From: Pseudobdellovibrionaceae bacterium | GTDB taxonomy: Bacteria > Bdellovibrionota > Bdellovibrionia > Bdellovibrionales > JAGQZY01 | DNA: 64,000 bases | Assembly: GCA_020635085.1 (NCBI GenBank) | Contig: JACKAL010000001.1 | Location: forward strand, 310,001-374,000 | Reading direction: 5' to 3' | In this document: piece by piece, positions 8,855 to 17,371 of the stretch | Position numbering within the stretch: position 1 is the first letter of the stretch | How the letters are laid out: every line of letters starts with the position of its first letter | Translations under genes and position numbers: made by a program | Notes under the pieces: model-generated | Told to the model about the DNA's origin: nothing | Databases searched by the model: none | The model's input: the letters and a program-made list of their open reading frames with translations, nothing else

Positions 8855-8905
8855 GGCTGGAGACCACTTTCCCGGCACATCGTAGAGGGGGAGTGGTCTC
8901 CAGCC
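8855..8905. other. 14-bp inverted repeat, candidate origin of transfer
   Basis: GGCTGGAGACCACT (8855-8868) and AGTGGTCTCCAGCC (8892-8905) are perfect inverted repeats around a 23-base centre. They sit in the gap between the relaxase-like gene and the small DNA-binding gene. This is where an oriT would lie in many mobile elements. It could instead be an attenuator or a regulatory hairpin for the downstream operon. Confidence 0.45.
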
Positions 8906-8935
8906 GATTAAAAAGAAAATTGAATGAGCGGCGGC

Positions 8936-8965
8936 CCTAACTTGTTAAAGTTAGGTTATTTTTAA
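8936..8965 (+). terminator. Hairpin with T-rich tail in the element 1 gap
   Basis: CCTAACTT (8936-8943) pairs with AAGTTAGG (8948-8955), followed by TTATTTTT on the plus strand. It has the form of an intrinsic terminator, or a second structural part of the candidate transfer origin. Further on, GTTCGG occurs in direct repeat (9008 and 9019) with an inverted copy CCGAAC at 8998. Confidence 0.4.
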
Positions 8966-9028
8966 AAAATGGTTTCATTTCAATTATTGAGTATTCTCCG
9001 AACCAATGTTCGGATAACGTTCGGAAAA

Positions 9029-9661
9029 CTAACCTGCATCTAACAAGCTCAAGCGAATGGGGCATCTATGAGATGGGTACTGAATGTCTTTTGCAATTTT
9101 TAAGATCTGATTCTTGATCTTTACTCCGTTGGTTAAATAATAGACCTCGTCAAACGACCTTATAGAGGCGTAAGACTCAAGCGCCTGTCTATACCGTTTA
9201 GGATTTTTCCGTGTCATTTCGACTTCAATAGCATATCGAGAGTCTTTGGAGTAAACGATGGCGTCAGGTATTTTATCGTGGGAATTTAGTTCAAAGATTT
9301 CCGGTTGCTTTCGGATTTCGGGCTCAAAATAGTAGTCAGTGATTTTATCTTGCTTTAAAAGCTTGAGTACGAAATCTAGTGTCAGTTCATCATGCCTTAA
9401 TTGATAAGCGAAAGGTGGTGGAGAGATATCAGACCCTACAAGGTCTTTTACAATAGGTGAGTCTTTATTAGGAACAATTACCTCACCACTATTAAAGCGG
9501 CCGTAGTGTTTGAAGATGCCCTTTTCAATATATCCCTTCCAGGTTTCAAAAGCCCAGCTTCGACAACGGTGGTTCAAATATTTCTTCCATAGATCTTTTG
9601 TCAGAAAACCGCTTTTTGAGGCAATCTTTATTTCCTCTTTGGGTATGGAGTAAGGTCTCAT
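9029..9661 (-). CDS. Replic_Relax-family (replication-relaxation) protein, element 1
   Basis: The ATG at 9661 overlaps the stop of the upstream lipoprotein gene (TGATG); an ATG at 9676 is also possible. The product is about 210 residues. The diagnostic block is IPDAIVYSKDSRYAIEVEMTRK followed by KRYRQALESY, a PDA...xxEVE nuclease-like core typical of the Replic_Relax group (PF13814) found on conjugative plasmids and ICEs. The N-terminal winged-helix part is shorter than in the homologue at 19709-20473. A role in initiating DNA transfer or replication is inferred from family and place; biochemical proof for this family is thin. Confidence 0.6.
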   Translation of the reverse strand: MRPYSIPKEEIKIASKSGFLTKDLWKKYLNHRCRSWAFETWKGYIEKGIFKHYGRFNSGEVIVPNKDSPIVKDLVGSDISPPPFAYQLRHDELTLDFVLKLLKQDKITDYYFEPEIRKQPEIFELNSHDKIPDAIVYSKDSRYAIEVEMTRKNPKRYRQALESYASIRSFDEVYYLTNGVKIKNQILKIAKDIQYPSHRCPIRLSLLDAG

Positions 9662-10095
9662 CAGTCTAAATCCCATCGTGTAGGTTCTGCTATGATGTAT
9701 TCAAAATGCCCTTCAATGTACTTATTGCCAACTGCGCGGCCTTCGACCCATCGGGTTTCTACTTTAGGGTCACTAAGGTTTGGAGGTAGCCCTGTTGCTA
9801 AAGGTGGTTTTGAATTGCGACCTGCCACATATCCTTTTTGTCTTTCGCTTTCTTTCATTCCATGAATAGCTGAGCCAGTAGCCATGCCTGCTATTCCTCC
9901 GAGAGTCGCTCCAACAATAACATTTCTGGTGCGATACTTTCCATTGCTTCCAGGGTCTGCAATGCCACCCAGAATAGCTCCTGTTCCGGCCCCGATGCCT
10001 CCACCTAAACCCATTGACTGTCCCAGGGTGGAGCAACCAGTATTAATGAGCATTAGTGCCAAGGAAATTAATATTAGCTGTCTTTTTATGTGCAT
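9661..10095 (-). CDS. Glycine-zipper lipoprotein of the transfer operon
   Basis: The ATG at 10095 has a CGGAGG ribosome site inside the end of the coupling-protein gene, so the two overlap by 10 bases. The product is about 144 residues. The signal MHIKRQLILISLALMLINTGC ends in a lipobox Cys. A Gly/Ala-rich zipper follows (GLGGGIGAGTGAILGGIA and GATLGGIAGMATGSAI), of the kind seen in outer-membrane lipoproteins that anchor envelope machines. It may take the VirB7-like place beside VirB9 and VirB10. It could also be a surface-exclusion factor. Confidence 0.65.
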   Translation of the reverse strand: MHIKRQLILISLALMLINTGCSTLGQSMGLGGGIGAGTGAILGGIADPGSNGKYRTRNVIVGATLGGIAGMATGSAIHGMKESERQKGYVAGRNSKPPLATGLPPNLSDPKVETRWVEGRAVGNKYIEGHFEYIIAEPTRWDLD

Positions 10096-11684
10096 AATAC
10101 CTCCGTATTTTCTATAAGTGGTTTTGTAGTTGGTTTTTGTTTCTGAGCCGATTCTGTTTTTGCAGTTGGGAATGATTTCTCGGCAATAATCTTCTCTGAA
10201 CAAGATAAATCAGGAAACATTTGAAATTTTAATTCAATAATTTTTGCTCCATAGGACATCGGTAGAACCATAATTGCTTGTCCCGTACCTAGCTCATTTT
10301 TAAATTTATTTGGATGAATAATGAATTCATCAACCTCTCTAGCTGACTGATCACCAGTAGATTGTTCATTTAATAAAGTCTTCTTCCTCCGTTCTGTAAG
10401 TTTTAAGGTCTTCTTTGTTCCTATTAGTTTAGAAAAGTATTCTGCGGATTCGGGATCATTCCCCCTCATGAAAACTTTTAAGTTAGAGTTCGTAAGTATT
10501 GAATTAGCCACTGAGTCTCCAAGTGTTTTGATGTCTCCCAGTGCTTGGTGCGCAAAAACCAATCCTATGTTGGCACTTCGAGACTTATTCAGTATCGAAA
10601 CAAATCCTGGGTACAGATATTCTGTAAAGTCGTCTAAAAATATGGAAAAGAATTTAGGTTTTCGATTATCGGCTCTATGCCTATTTGCGACTGCATTTTG
10701 AATATTCTGTAGAAGCATCTTTCCCGTGGCCCGACCTAAAAATGGACTTAAGAGCACGGGTAGTTGAAAGTACAAAATTTTATTCTCGTTTAAAGCTTGG
10801 TCAATATCAATGGACGGGGTCAGTGTATCGAATAGAGTGGAAGTTTCGCCTTGAGCAAAATGACTTATAGACGCTTTGAGGCCACTAATTCTTTGCTCTC
10901 TATCCGTGGGTGTGAGAGCTAAAAAACCAGTGGCCCAGTTTTTTAAATCATCATCATTACATTGGTGAATTAAGTCTCGGAGATAGTTTTTATCATTTAG
11001 TGCCTGGTAGATTCTCTTGAAAGTAATAATCTCACTAGTTTTAAAGAAAACCCTAATTAGATTTGCGAAGACCTCAAACTGAATATTTTTATAGTAACTA
11101 TTTTCAAACTCAAATGCGCTAAATACCCTTTCAATGACTTCTTCTGGAGTCTTTCCTATCAGAGGGTTGTATTGACTTGATTCTTCTAAATGACCTAAAG
11201 AGAAAAGTCTAAAATCCTCAGACCTGCTGTATTTGTTGCTGTAAGCCCATAACTTGTTAAGAAGTCCTCGATCTGATTTTCCATCGATAATTATGAGCCC
11301 ACCGCCGTTTTTAATGTCTTGAAGCGCCCAGGGAAGTATGACCGACTCCGTTTTTCCGGCATTGGTAGTTCCTATTACCTGTGTGTGCATTGATCTTTGT
11401 GATGTAGTTACAAATACCGTATTTTTGGTCTTTGCCTCAAATCCGCAGAAAGTGGAATCTTCTTTACCTTTGTAGATATCAAGATCTTTGTTTTCTCGGA
11501 GAGACTTACTTTTAATCTTAAAGATAGATAGTAAGAAAACTATTCCTAGGAAGAGAAGTAAAAGCAGTTTCCAACTGGGTAATAACAGATTGGTAAAATG
11601 AAAATACTTTTGTAAATAAATATAGGTAAATCCCAGAGCGGTCGCTACAAGCCAAGAAACATTATTGTCAGGATCATTGCCCAT
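10086..11684 (-). CDS. VirD4/TraG-type coupling ATPase, element 1
   Basis: The ATG at 11684 (MGNDPDNNVSW) with a TGGAG ribosome site is chosen; the frame also opens at 11711. The product is about 532 residues. Two N-terminal membrane segments (about residues 11-25 and 38-57) precede a Walker A GTTNAGKT (about 105-112) and Walker B GLIIIDG. A later DDFTEYLYPGFVSILNKSR segment with FAHQAL is the TraD/TraM-recognition-like part of coupling proteins. It should bring the relaxase-DNA complex to a type IV secretion channel at the inner membrane. It overlaps VirB10 upstream and the lipoprotein downstream. Confidence 0.85.
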   Translation of the reverse strand: MGNDPDNNVSWLVATALGFTYIYLQKYFHFTNLLLPSWKLLLLLFLGIVFLLSIFKIKSKSLRENKDLDIYKGKEDSTFCGFEAKTKNTVFVTTSQRSMHTQVIGTTNAGKTESVILPWALQDIKNGGGLIIIDGKSDRGLLNKLWAYSNKYSRSEDFRLFSLGHLEESSQYNPLIGKTPEEVIERVFSAFEFENSYYKNIQFEVFANLIRVFFKTSEIITFKRIYQALNDKNYLRDLIHQCNDDDLKNWATGFLALTPTDREQRISGLKASISHFAQGETSTLFDTLTPSIDIDQALNENKILYFQLPVLLSPFLGRATGKMLLQNIQNAVANRHRADNRKPKFFSIFLDDFTEYLYPGFVSILNKSRSANIGLVFAHQALGDIKTLGDSVANSILTNSNLKVFMRGNDPESAEYFSKLIGTKKTLKLTERRKKTLLNEQSTGDQSAREVDEFIIHPNKFKNELGTGQAIMVLPMSYGAKIIELKFQMFPDLSCSEKIIAEKSFPTAKTESAQKQKPTTKPLIENTEVLCT

Positions 11685-12606
11685 AGGTCGCTCCAGGATC
11701 TCGAAAGACAAAGGGTTGCGTCACCAGTGCATGAAAGTTAGTTCCGGCCTTGAGAGTTATCCATCTAACTTGTTTTTGAAGATCTTGGGCCCAGGCCTCA
11801 CTACGATCTCTTGCCGTTTCAGCCACAGCATTTCGTACCCCATTAGTATGTCCACCTCTGTTTGCTCCAAGTGGTCCGGTTTCTTTTGAGCCTTCGGCAT
11901 ACGCCGCAACCACTTTAGATAAGGTATGACCAAATGCATTTGTGACCCCATTACCATGACTTTCTCCAGGGATATCAATTCTTCCATCAAATCCCATGCT
12001 AGTTGCTTGAATTTTCTTTTCTTCGCCATTTGCAAACTGCACAAGGCTCCAGTCAATGTGAACTCGATCTGATTCACTAACAGAGGCGTGTCCAAACATA
12101 GACGAACCTTTTGGAATCGCTAAGCTCTCTTTGTAATAAACGTCATTAGTGACTAAAGCCATGATTGGTATTTGCGAACCCTCGACTTTTACATCCGTTG
12201 AAATGGTTAATGGTATGGTGCTACTCATTGGCATGGTGTTACCTGAGTTTAAATCAGTTCTTGCGATGACCATCGAGCTTGAATGTTTGCTACTATCGGA
12301 TGCTTGAGCCCCATAAAGATGATTCAATCCTTTTGAAGGTGAGTTTCTTGATTGGCCTTTAGAAAGCAAATCCAATGTATCGTTATTAATTTTTTCAATT
12401 TCAGATTCTCGTTCGGCCAAGGTTTGCGGTCGCTCTTCAGAGAAGGATTCCACTTGAGCTTCAGGTTCAGGAAGGACGAGTAGAACCAAGACCAAAGCTA
12501 TAACACCAAAGATAGATAACTTTTTAATTAGTGGCCAATTCAGATCTCTTTTTTCAGTAAATGGCAGTGGATCTTTAAGGAAAATATTTTTAACTATTTC
12601 TACCAT
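11674..12606 (-). CDS. VirB10/TrbI-like channel protein, element 1
   Basis: A 310-residue protein with a short cytoplasmic N-terminus, one membrane segment (about 27-46, LIKKLSIFGVIALVLVLLVL) and a periplasmic region. The C-terminal beta domain shows IPKGSSMFGHASVSESDRVHIDWSLV and ends TLKAGTNFHALVTQPFVFRD, which match the VirB10/TrbI fold. VirB10 spans both membranes and gates type IV secretion. The ATG at 12606 has an AGGAG site and overlaps the VirB9 stop by 7 bases. It is shorter than typical VirB10 and resembles the copy at 22010-22945. Confidence 0.8.
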   Translation of the reverse strand: MVEIVKNIFLKDPLPFTEKRDLNWPLIKKLSIFGVIALVLVLLVLPEPEAQVESFSEERPQTLAERESEIEKINNDTLDLLSKGQSRNSPSKGLNHLYGAQASDSSKHSSSMVIARTDLNSGNTMPMSSTIPLTISTDVKVEGSQIPIMALVTNDVYYKESLAIPKGSSMFGHASVSESDRVHIDWSLVQFANGEEKKIQATSMGFDGRIDIPGESHGNGVTNAFGHTLSKVVAAYAEGSKETGPLGANRGGHTNGVRNAVAETARDRSEAWAQDLQKQVRWITLKAGTNFHALVTQPFVFRDPGATYGQ

Positions 12607-13310
12607 CTATTTGGCTCCTTAATTGTTAAGTAGGATATTCTCTTTCTTCTTAGTTCAATGCGTATGGGAGAAGTGCGTGATAAGTCTTCTTTTCTGGCGA
12701 GGATAAGTCCTGAAGTCTTCTCATTTGATTTTAATTTTAGTTTATCAATAAAGAGTCTGTGAATTGGCACGGTTTTGCCATTTTGTGTAAGCCACAACCA
12801 CTCTGGATTTATTTTTTCATTTTTATTAGCACTAATATTAAAGTCGATGAGGTAAAGACCATTTTTGGTAGATCCAATTTTTTCAACATCGAGTCTTAAG
12901 TTTTCGTTTTTTAGATGGTTATTAAATTTCTTCCAATTTATTTGAACAGACTTCTTTTTCTCAATTTTTGGCTGGAGATAGACTACATAATCTGCAAGGT
13001 TTTTCTGAGTCGGAACGAGCTTTACGTTATACCTTTGCCAGTCTGTATAGATATAGAGGTTTGTCTTTGCATTTGGGATCAGGGGCTTGATTGTTATTGC
13101 CTTGTCTAGATACTCCACCTTGAATGCGGACTGGTCTCCGATAACAACACTGGTGGGGCGATCAGGGACTTGGATAATGGTTGCTATTCCCAAGGCCGTC
13201 TTGACCGCTATAATTTGGTCTCTTTTTGTTTCTAGGTGTCGGACCTCTGCATGGCTAGCTAGAGGTAGAAATAGGCTCAGAACGAGGCATAGGGGCTTTA
13301 TTAGGGGCAT
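12600..13310 (-). CDS. VirB9/TrbG-like protein, element 1
   Basis: The ATG at 13310 with AGGAG 5 bases upstream is preferred to the GTG at 13316, which overlaps that site. A signal peptide MPLIKPLCLVLSLFLPLASHA is followed by a mature part with QIIAVKTALGIATIIQVPD, VVIGDQSAFKVEYLDKAITIKP and TNLYIYTDWQRYNVKL. These are the N-terminal beta-domain motifs of VirB9/CagX/TrbG. The protein forms the outer-membrane core of type IV secretion with VirB7 and VirB10. It is the first gene of the minus-strand transfer operon of element 1 and faces the toxin-antitoxin-like pair across a shared promoter region. Confidence 0.82.
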   Translation of the reverse strand: MPLIKPLCLVLSLFLPLASHAEVRHLETKRDQIIAVKTALGIATIIQVPDRPTSVVIGDQSAFKVEYLDKAITIKPLIPNAKTNLYIYTDWQRYNVKLVPTQKNLADYVVYLQPKIEKKKSVQINWKKFNNHLKNENLRLDVEKIGSTKNGLYLIDFNISANKNEKINPEWLWLTQNGKTVPIHRLFIDKLKLKSNEKTSGLILARKEDLSRTSPIRIELRRKRISYLTIKEPNRW

Positions 13311-13379
13311 TTTCACTCCTTTTTAAGTTATTGATTTTATTTATTAATGTCTGTTCTAGACGAATTCTGGACGGGTTTT

Positions 13380-13408
13380 ATTGCATATTTCATATTGCAA
13401 TATGCAAT
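13380..13408. promoter_or_regulatory. Palindromic operator between virB9 and the HTH-nucleotidyltransferase pair
   Basis: ATTGCATAT (13380-13388) and ATATGCAAT (13400-13408) are perfect inverted repeats, and CATATTGCAATATG (13391-13404) is a second nested palindrome. They end 21 bases before the ATG at 13430. Such stacked palindromes are typical autoregulatory sites of antitoxin-type HTH proteins. Confidence 0.5.
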
Positions 13409-13429
13409 AATTTCCGATAAATTAGCATT

Positions 13430-13942
13430 ATGAGAAACCTATACGCTATTAAATCACAAGATATACTCCTCCTTCTCAAGATGCTGGTTGATCCTGATGA
13501 GACTCAACAAGAGTTGGCGCAAAATTTGGGTATCAGCCAAACAGAAGTAAGCTTGGGGTTACGACGTTTAAAAAACTCGGGACTTTTAAACTCAGAAGGT
13601 GCAGTTAGTAAAGAGGCTAGCATTGAGTTTTTAGTGCATGGCTTGAAATATGTGTTTCCCGCAGAATTTGGAACATTAGCTGCTGGTATACCGACAAGTT
13701 ATGCAAAGCCAGGCTTCAAGTTTGTAAAGTATAAGGATGATGATCTCTATGTATGGGCACATCCTAAGGGATCAGTTCGCGGAATAGTAATTAAACCTAT
13801 TCATCCAAGTTTTCCAGAAGCTTGTCTGAAAGACGAAAAGCTATACACTCTTGCTTCACTGGTTGAAATGATAAGGTCGGGAAGAGCTAGAGAAAAAAAT
13901 ATAGCGGCTAATGAACTCAGTAAAATGGTTGAAGGTGCATAA
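13430..13942 (+). CDS. Winged-helix regulator/antitoxin-like protein
   Basis: A 170-residue protein whose N-terminus is a winged helix: DETQQELAQNLGISQTEVSLGLRRLKNSGLL (about residues 23-54). The C-terminal part, with GTLAAGIPTSYAKPGF, has no recognised domain. It is followed directly by a nucleotidyltransferase-fold gene, with stop and start sharing a base (TAATG at 13942). HTH + nucleotidyltransferase pairs of this kind resemble type IV toxin-antitoxin systems such as AbiE. By that analogy this is the repressor/antitoxin, probably acting on the palindromes at 13380-13408. The assignment as an antitoxin is inference. Confidence 0.65.
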   Translation: MRNLYAIKSQDILLLLKMLVDPDETQQELAQNLGISQTEVSLGLRRLKNSGLLNSEGAVSKEASIEFLVHGLKYVFPAEFGTLAAGIPTSYAKPGFKFVKYKDDDLYVWAHPKGSVRGIVIKPIHPSFPEACLKDEKLYTLASLVEMIRSGRAREKNIAANELSKMVEGA

Positions 13943-14637
13943 TGAAAAATCCAGAAATACATCTCGATATTTTAAAACTTACTGTTAAAGAGTTGGCTCC
14001 CATAAATGATGAAATAGTATATTTAGGCGGATCTACAATATCTCTATATGTAACTGAGCCACAACACATTAAGATTAGAGAAACATTTGATGTCGATTGC
14101 ATTGTCGAAGTTGCGCATCGAGAAGAATATGAAACTTTCTCAAAAAAGTTGAGAAATCTCGGATTTAGTGAAGACATAGATAGTCAAGTCACCTGCCGGT
14201 TTAAAAAAGGTGAATTGATTTTAGATGCTATGCCAACAGATGAAAAGATATTAGGGTTCTCAAATCCTTGGTACAAAGAAGGCTTCAAAAAATCTATTAA
14301 ATATGATCTTGATGGAACCCAGATAAATATTTTTGACCTTCCATACTTAATTGCCACAAAAATTGAAGCATTTAATGGGCGAGGAAAAGGCCAATACAGT
14401 TACAGTCACGATATAGAAGACATTGTGACATTAATAGATGGTCGCCATGACTTTGCAGAAGCTTTAGCCACGGCAGATCCAAAAATTAAACAGTACTTAA
14501 TAGAGGAATTTACAGCCCTAGTAAAAGAGAAGCGTTTTCTTGACTCTTTAGATGCTCACATATCGGATCGGGTAAATATAAAAGGGCGAAAAGAAATTGT
14601 TTTAGATCGTCTAAAAAGATTTTTAGAACTGACCTGA
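13942..14637 (+). CDS. Nucleotidyltransferase-fold protein, toxin-like partner
   Basis: A 231-residue protein with the minimal nucleotidyltransferase signature: YLGGSTISLYV (G29-G30-S31), FDVDCIVEV (D50 and D52) and LILDAMP (D95), followed by DLPYLIATKIEAFNGRGKG and SHDIEDIVTLID. This matches the AbiEii/DUF1814-like group, in which members add nucleotides to tRNA or other acceptors and act as toxins. It is translationally coupled to the winged-helix gene. The catalytic residues are all present. A mobile-element stabilising or phage-defence role is inferred from family and location. Confidence 0.75.
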   Translation: MKNPEIHLDILKLTVKELAPINDEIVYLGGSTISLYVTEPQHIKIRETFDVDCIVEVAHREEYETFSKKLRNLGFSEDIDSQVTCRFKKGELILDAMPTDEKILGFSNPWYKEGFKKSIKYDLDGTQINIFDLPYLIATKIEAFNGRGKGQYSYSHDIEDIVTLIDGRHDFAEALATADPKIKQYLIEEFTALVKEKRFLDSLDAHISDRVNIKGRKEIVLDRLKRFLELT

Positions 14638-14669
14638 CGTAATTTCTTTTCCGCCACTAGTTGCCAAAC

Positions 14670-15123
14670 TTATAAATCTAACAAATTGCCTCTGCTTGTA
14701 GGCGGTGAGCGATCAAGATCCTTAGAATTAATTGAAGCAGCAATTTCGTCGAGAATCTGCTCATTGGCTTCAATAAATTCAACAGCAAGGCTTTCCCAGT
14801 AGTTTATAAATGAGGGATCATCCATGGCCGATTTCTTTGGATCAACTTTTGGATCAAGTCGGTAGTAGTTTAAGTTTAAATCTTCTCTTTTGGCTATTGC
14901 AGACAGCATATAACTTGTCGTCGCTGAAACCCCATCCATGGTTGCGTTTATTAATGGTTTCACCCAATTTGCAGCGCCCCATCCTTTGGAAGTCTCATAA
15001 GAAACTGACTCGATAGCTGAACCAGTCCCTATAGAAATCAGTAGAATTTCCGTGCCCTCATTAGGGGATAAATTTGTTATTGCTTCCACATAAGAGGCCA
15101 TCGAAGGATTGACCAGCCGGCGT
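14670..15123 (-). pseudogene. Patatin-like phospholipase, C-terminal fragment
   Basis: In-frame coding starts at the edge of the IS3 element (15123) and shows LVNPSMASYVEAITNL followed by ILLISIGTGSA, the NPSMxxYVEA and SxGTG hallmarks of patatin-family phospholipases just after the active-site Asp region. About 150 C-terminal residues remain. The N-terminal part with the oxyanion hole and the GxSxG nucleophile is missing, removed at the IS boundary. Patatin enzymes of this type include CBASS effectors, but no cyclase is present here. The fragment should not be catalytic. Confidence 0.75.
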
Positions 15124-15150
15124 TGTTAGTACCAGTTACATGATTCAGTT

Positions 15151-15963
15151 TTACATCGCAAGCAATTCCAAGTTGGGTTGTAAAGTTTCCAGAACAGGCG
15201 GTCTTCTACCCACACTACTATGTGGCCTCTTCGTGTTGTAATGCCTACGCCATCTCTCAATAATTACTTGTGCCTCAATCAATGTATAAAACCATTCTCC
15301 GTTAAGTAATTCATCTCGCATTTTTCCGTTAAAAGATTCAACATAGCCATTCTCCCAAGGGCTTCCAGGCTCAATAAATAATGTTTTTACATTTAATCCC
15401 TTAAGCCACTTCACCAAGTTTTTTGCAATAAACTCAGGCCCATTATCTGAGCGTATGTACTCAGGAATCCCTCTCTGTAAAAATAAATCAGCTAAAGTTA
15501 AAATCACATCCTGTGAAGAGATCTTCCTCTTTACAAGTGAACATAAACACTCCCTCGTGAACTCATCTATGATATTGAGAACTTTAAAACTCCTTCCATC
15601 TCGCGTTCGCTCAAATACAAAATCATAACTCCAAACATGATTCCTATGCGTTGGCGCTAAACGAATACAGCTACCGTTATTTATCCACAATCGAGAGCGC
15701 TTCGGCTGCTTCTCTGGCACCTTTAATCCTTCCTCTCGCCAAATAGTGTACACTCGATCTTTGCCAACGCTGATCCCCTCCATATTGAGTAGATCCGTCA
15801 CGCGACGATACCCATAACGACCATACTCTTTGGCAAGCTCAATCACCCGTGGGCGAATGTGCTCTGTTAAAACATCAGGTCGCACTTCATACCGCTGTGT
15901 TGTACGTGGTTGTTGTAAAACTACGCAAGCCCGCCGTTCCGACACACACAACTTGCTTGTCAC
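15151..15963 (-). CDS. IS3-family transposase OrfB (DDE integrase domain)
   Basis: The catalytic half of an IS3 transposase. It has HTH_21-like SKLCVSERRACVVLQQPRTTQRY, then the rve core with the DDE triad: D in HVWSYDFVFER, D in YIRSDNGPEFIA and E in SPWENGYVESFNGKMRDE. The independent frame opens at a GTG (15963). The functional product is expected to be an OrfAB fusion made by -1 frameshifting at GGGAAAC (16002-16008), seven bases from the orfA stop. The triad is intact, so the copy may be active. Confidence 0.9.
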   Translation of the reverse strand: MTSKLCVSERRACVVLQQPRTTQRYEVRPDVLTEHIRPRVIELAKEYGRYGYRRVTDLLNMEGISVGKDRVYTIWREEGLKVPEKQPKRSRLWINNGSCIRLAPTHRNHVWSYDFVFERTRDGRSFKVLNIIDEFTRECLCSLVKRKISSQDVILTLADLFLQRGIPEYIRSDNGPEFIAKNLVKWLKGLNVKTLFIEPGSPWENGYVESFNGKMRDELLNGEWFYTLIEAQVIIERWRRHYNTKRPHSSVGRRPPVLETLQPNLELLAM

Positions 15964-15995
15964 ATGTGCTACAGCTTCTCGGCGCCGGCGCGGGC

Positions 15996-16274
15996 TTAGA
16001 AGTTTCCCTCGGCCACTTCTTTTAAAATCGAATTGTCTATTGTTAGATTGGCAACAATTTTTTTGAGTCGAACATTTTCTAGCTCAAGCTCTTTTAATCG
16101 TTTTGCTTGATCGACGCGCAAACCGCCGTACTCTCGTTTCCAGCTGTTGAGTGTTTGCAAGGTCACGCCAATTTGACGAGCGGATTCCTCTTTACTCATG
16201 CCTGTACCCACGTTTAAATCGTGAGTGCGTAGGTGTTGGATAATCTCTTCTGTTTTATGGATCTTTCTTCCCAT
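15996..16274 (-). CDS. IS3-family transposase OrfA (HTH + leucine zipper)
   Basis: A 92-residue DNA-binding half of an IS3 transposase. MGRKIHKTEEIIQHLR is followed by EESARQIGVTLQTLNSWKREYGGL (helix-turn-helix) and a heptad-repeat helix AKRLKELELENVRLKKIVANLTID. Just before its TAA stop lies the heptamer G GGA AAC (minus strand, 16008-16002), a canonical -1 slippery site that would fuse it to OrfB. Confidence 0.9.
   Translation of the reverse strand: MGRKIHKTEEIIQHLRTHDLNVGTGMSKEESARQIGVTLQTLNSWKREYGGLRVDQAKRLKELELENVRLKKIVANLTIDNSILKEVAEGNF
16002..16008 (-). promoter_or_regulatory. Programmed -1 frameshift site of the IS3 element
   Basis: GGGAAAC read as G GGA AAC in the orfA frame fits the X XXY YYZ rule. 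A -1 slip enters the open frame GGG AAA CTT CTA AGC that continues into orfB. It lies seven bases before the orfA stop codon, as in other IS3 elements. Confidence 0.75.
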
Positions 16275-16310
16275 TTTGCCTCCTTCTTAGGACCCATTTG
16301 AAAGCTTAAC

Positions 16311-17084
16311 ATGGATCCGTTTAGGCCGGGCAGGTCTGGAATTATTAATTTAGATGATTCAGGAATCGAAGAATTAACTCCACTACAAGAGCGAATAATT
16401 AATACTTATAAATCAAAAAATAGATTTATTGATCCGGTAGGTCTACAAAATGCAATCAAAGATTGGAAGTTTCCCTTCATATTTCTTGATTTTGAAACAA
16501 TTAATCCGGCTATACCTCGATATACGGATACGAAACCTTATCAGCAAGTCCCATTCCAATTTAGTGTTCATAAAATAGATTCTCTTGGTTCTGAAATTAC
16601 TCACAGAGAGTATTTGCATACAGACTCTACTGATCCTAGGCCGAATTTAATTCCAGCTTTGCTTGAGGCTTGTGGCGATGCTGGGTCTATAATTGCTTAT
16701 TATAGTAACTTTGAATCGGCGAGGATTAGGGAGTTAGCTGAGTTTTCTAAAGAGTATGAAAAAGATCTTTCAGCTCTGCTAGACAGAATTGTAGATCCGC
16801 TACCGATCATTCGTGAGAATGTATACGATAACACCTTTGAATGTTCCTTTAAGCTAAAGAAAGTTGCTCCTGCCCTTCTAGGGGAGGAGCATTCCTACGA
16901 AGGGATGCTGGTTGCCTATGGTGGCGATGCGCAGAGAGCTTTTGAGGAGATTTTATCCCTTGATGAAAAAGATGAAAGACGACAAACCCTGATCCAAGCT
17001 TCTCTAGATTACTGTCGTAAGGACACTATGGTTATGGTGGATCTTGTGAAATGGCTTTTCGAAGCAGCAAATCAGAAAGGCTGA
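16311..17084 (+). pseudogene. DUF2779-family protein, 5'-truncated
   Basis: The frame runs 257 residues from an ATG placed exactly at the IS edge, preceded by a TGA at 16299. The conserved DUF2779 core is intact: FIFLDFETINPAIPRY, PYQQVPFQFSVH, DPRPNLIPALL, GSIIAYYSNFES, FKLKKVAPAL and YCRKDTMVMV. The DFE and later Asp residues suggest a DEDD exonuclease-like fold. Full-length members are roughly twice as long, with an N-terminal half that is absent here. It is probably a remnant, though the core could still be translated from this ATG. It lies next to the toxin-antitoxin-like pair, in what may have been a defence cargo. Confidence 0.7.
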
Positions 17085-17371
17085 TTGCAGCCAGTGAAGC
17101 TCTTCAGGTCTATAAACTTCAATTTACAATTCTAGAGTTTCCGTTCTGAAAGCCTTAAAACCCTTTCTCAGCAAGGCTTTTAAGGATTTCTGATTTGGCT
17201 TTGCAAGGTCAAAACCATGAAGCATGTAGTGAAGCTTTTGAAGCATACTCATGAAATATCGGGAAATGTCCCGAAGTAATTGCACAAAAGGCAGGCGCCC
17301 TTGACGTGTTTTCAAGTAGTTACAATTTTTTGGTTTTTGAAAAATTCAGATTTTTGGGATTTTTGGGCTTA

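Larger units (their letters stand above)
15124..16311 (-). mobile_element. IS3-family insertion sequence (IS407/IS2-like group)
   Basis: It contains overlapping orfA and orfB on the minus strand. The ends are proposed from TGTTA at 15124 and its inverted copy ending at 16311, which coincide with where the flanking patatin and DUF2779 genes break off. The terminal match is short and the two flanks show no target-site duplication. The ends are therefore tentative, and a deletion beside the element is likely. Confidence 0.6.

Noticed and set aside
14670..15123. Possible CBASS system from the patatin fragment
   Set aside because: No cyclase or CD-NTase of CBASS type adjoins it and the nucleophile half is missing. 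The nearby nucleotidyltransferase is of the AbiE-like group.
17124..17315. 63-codon minus-strand frame between the elements
   Set aside because: No motif, ribosome site or neighbour support; kept only as a note in the intergenic entry.
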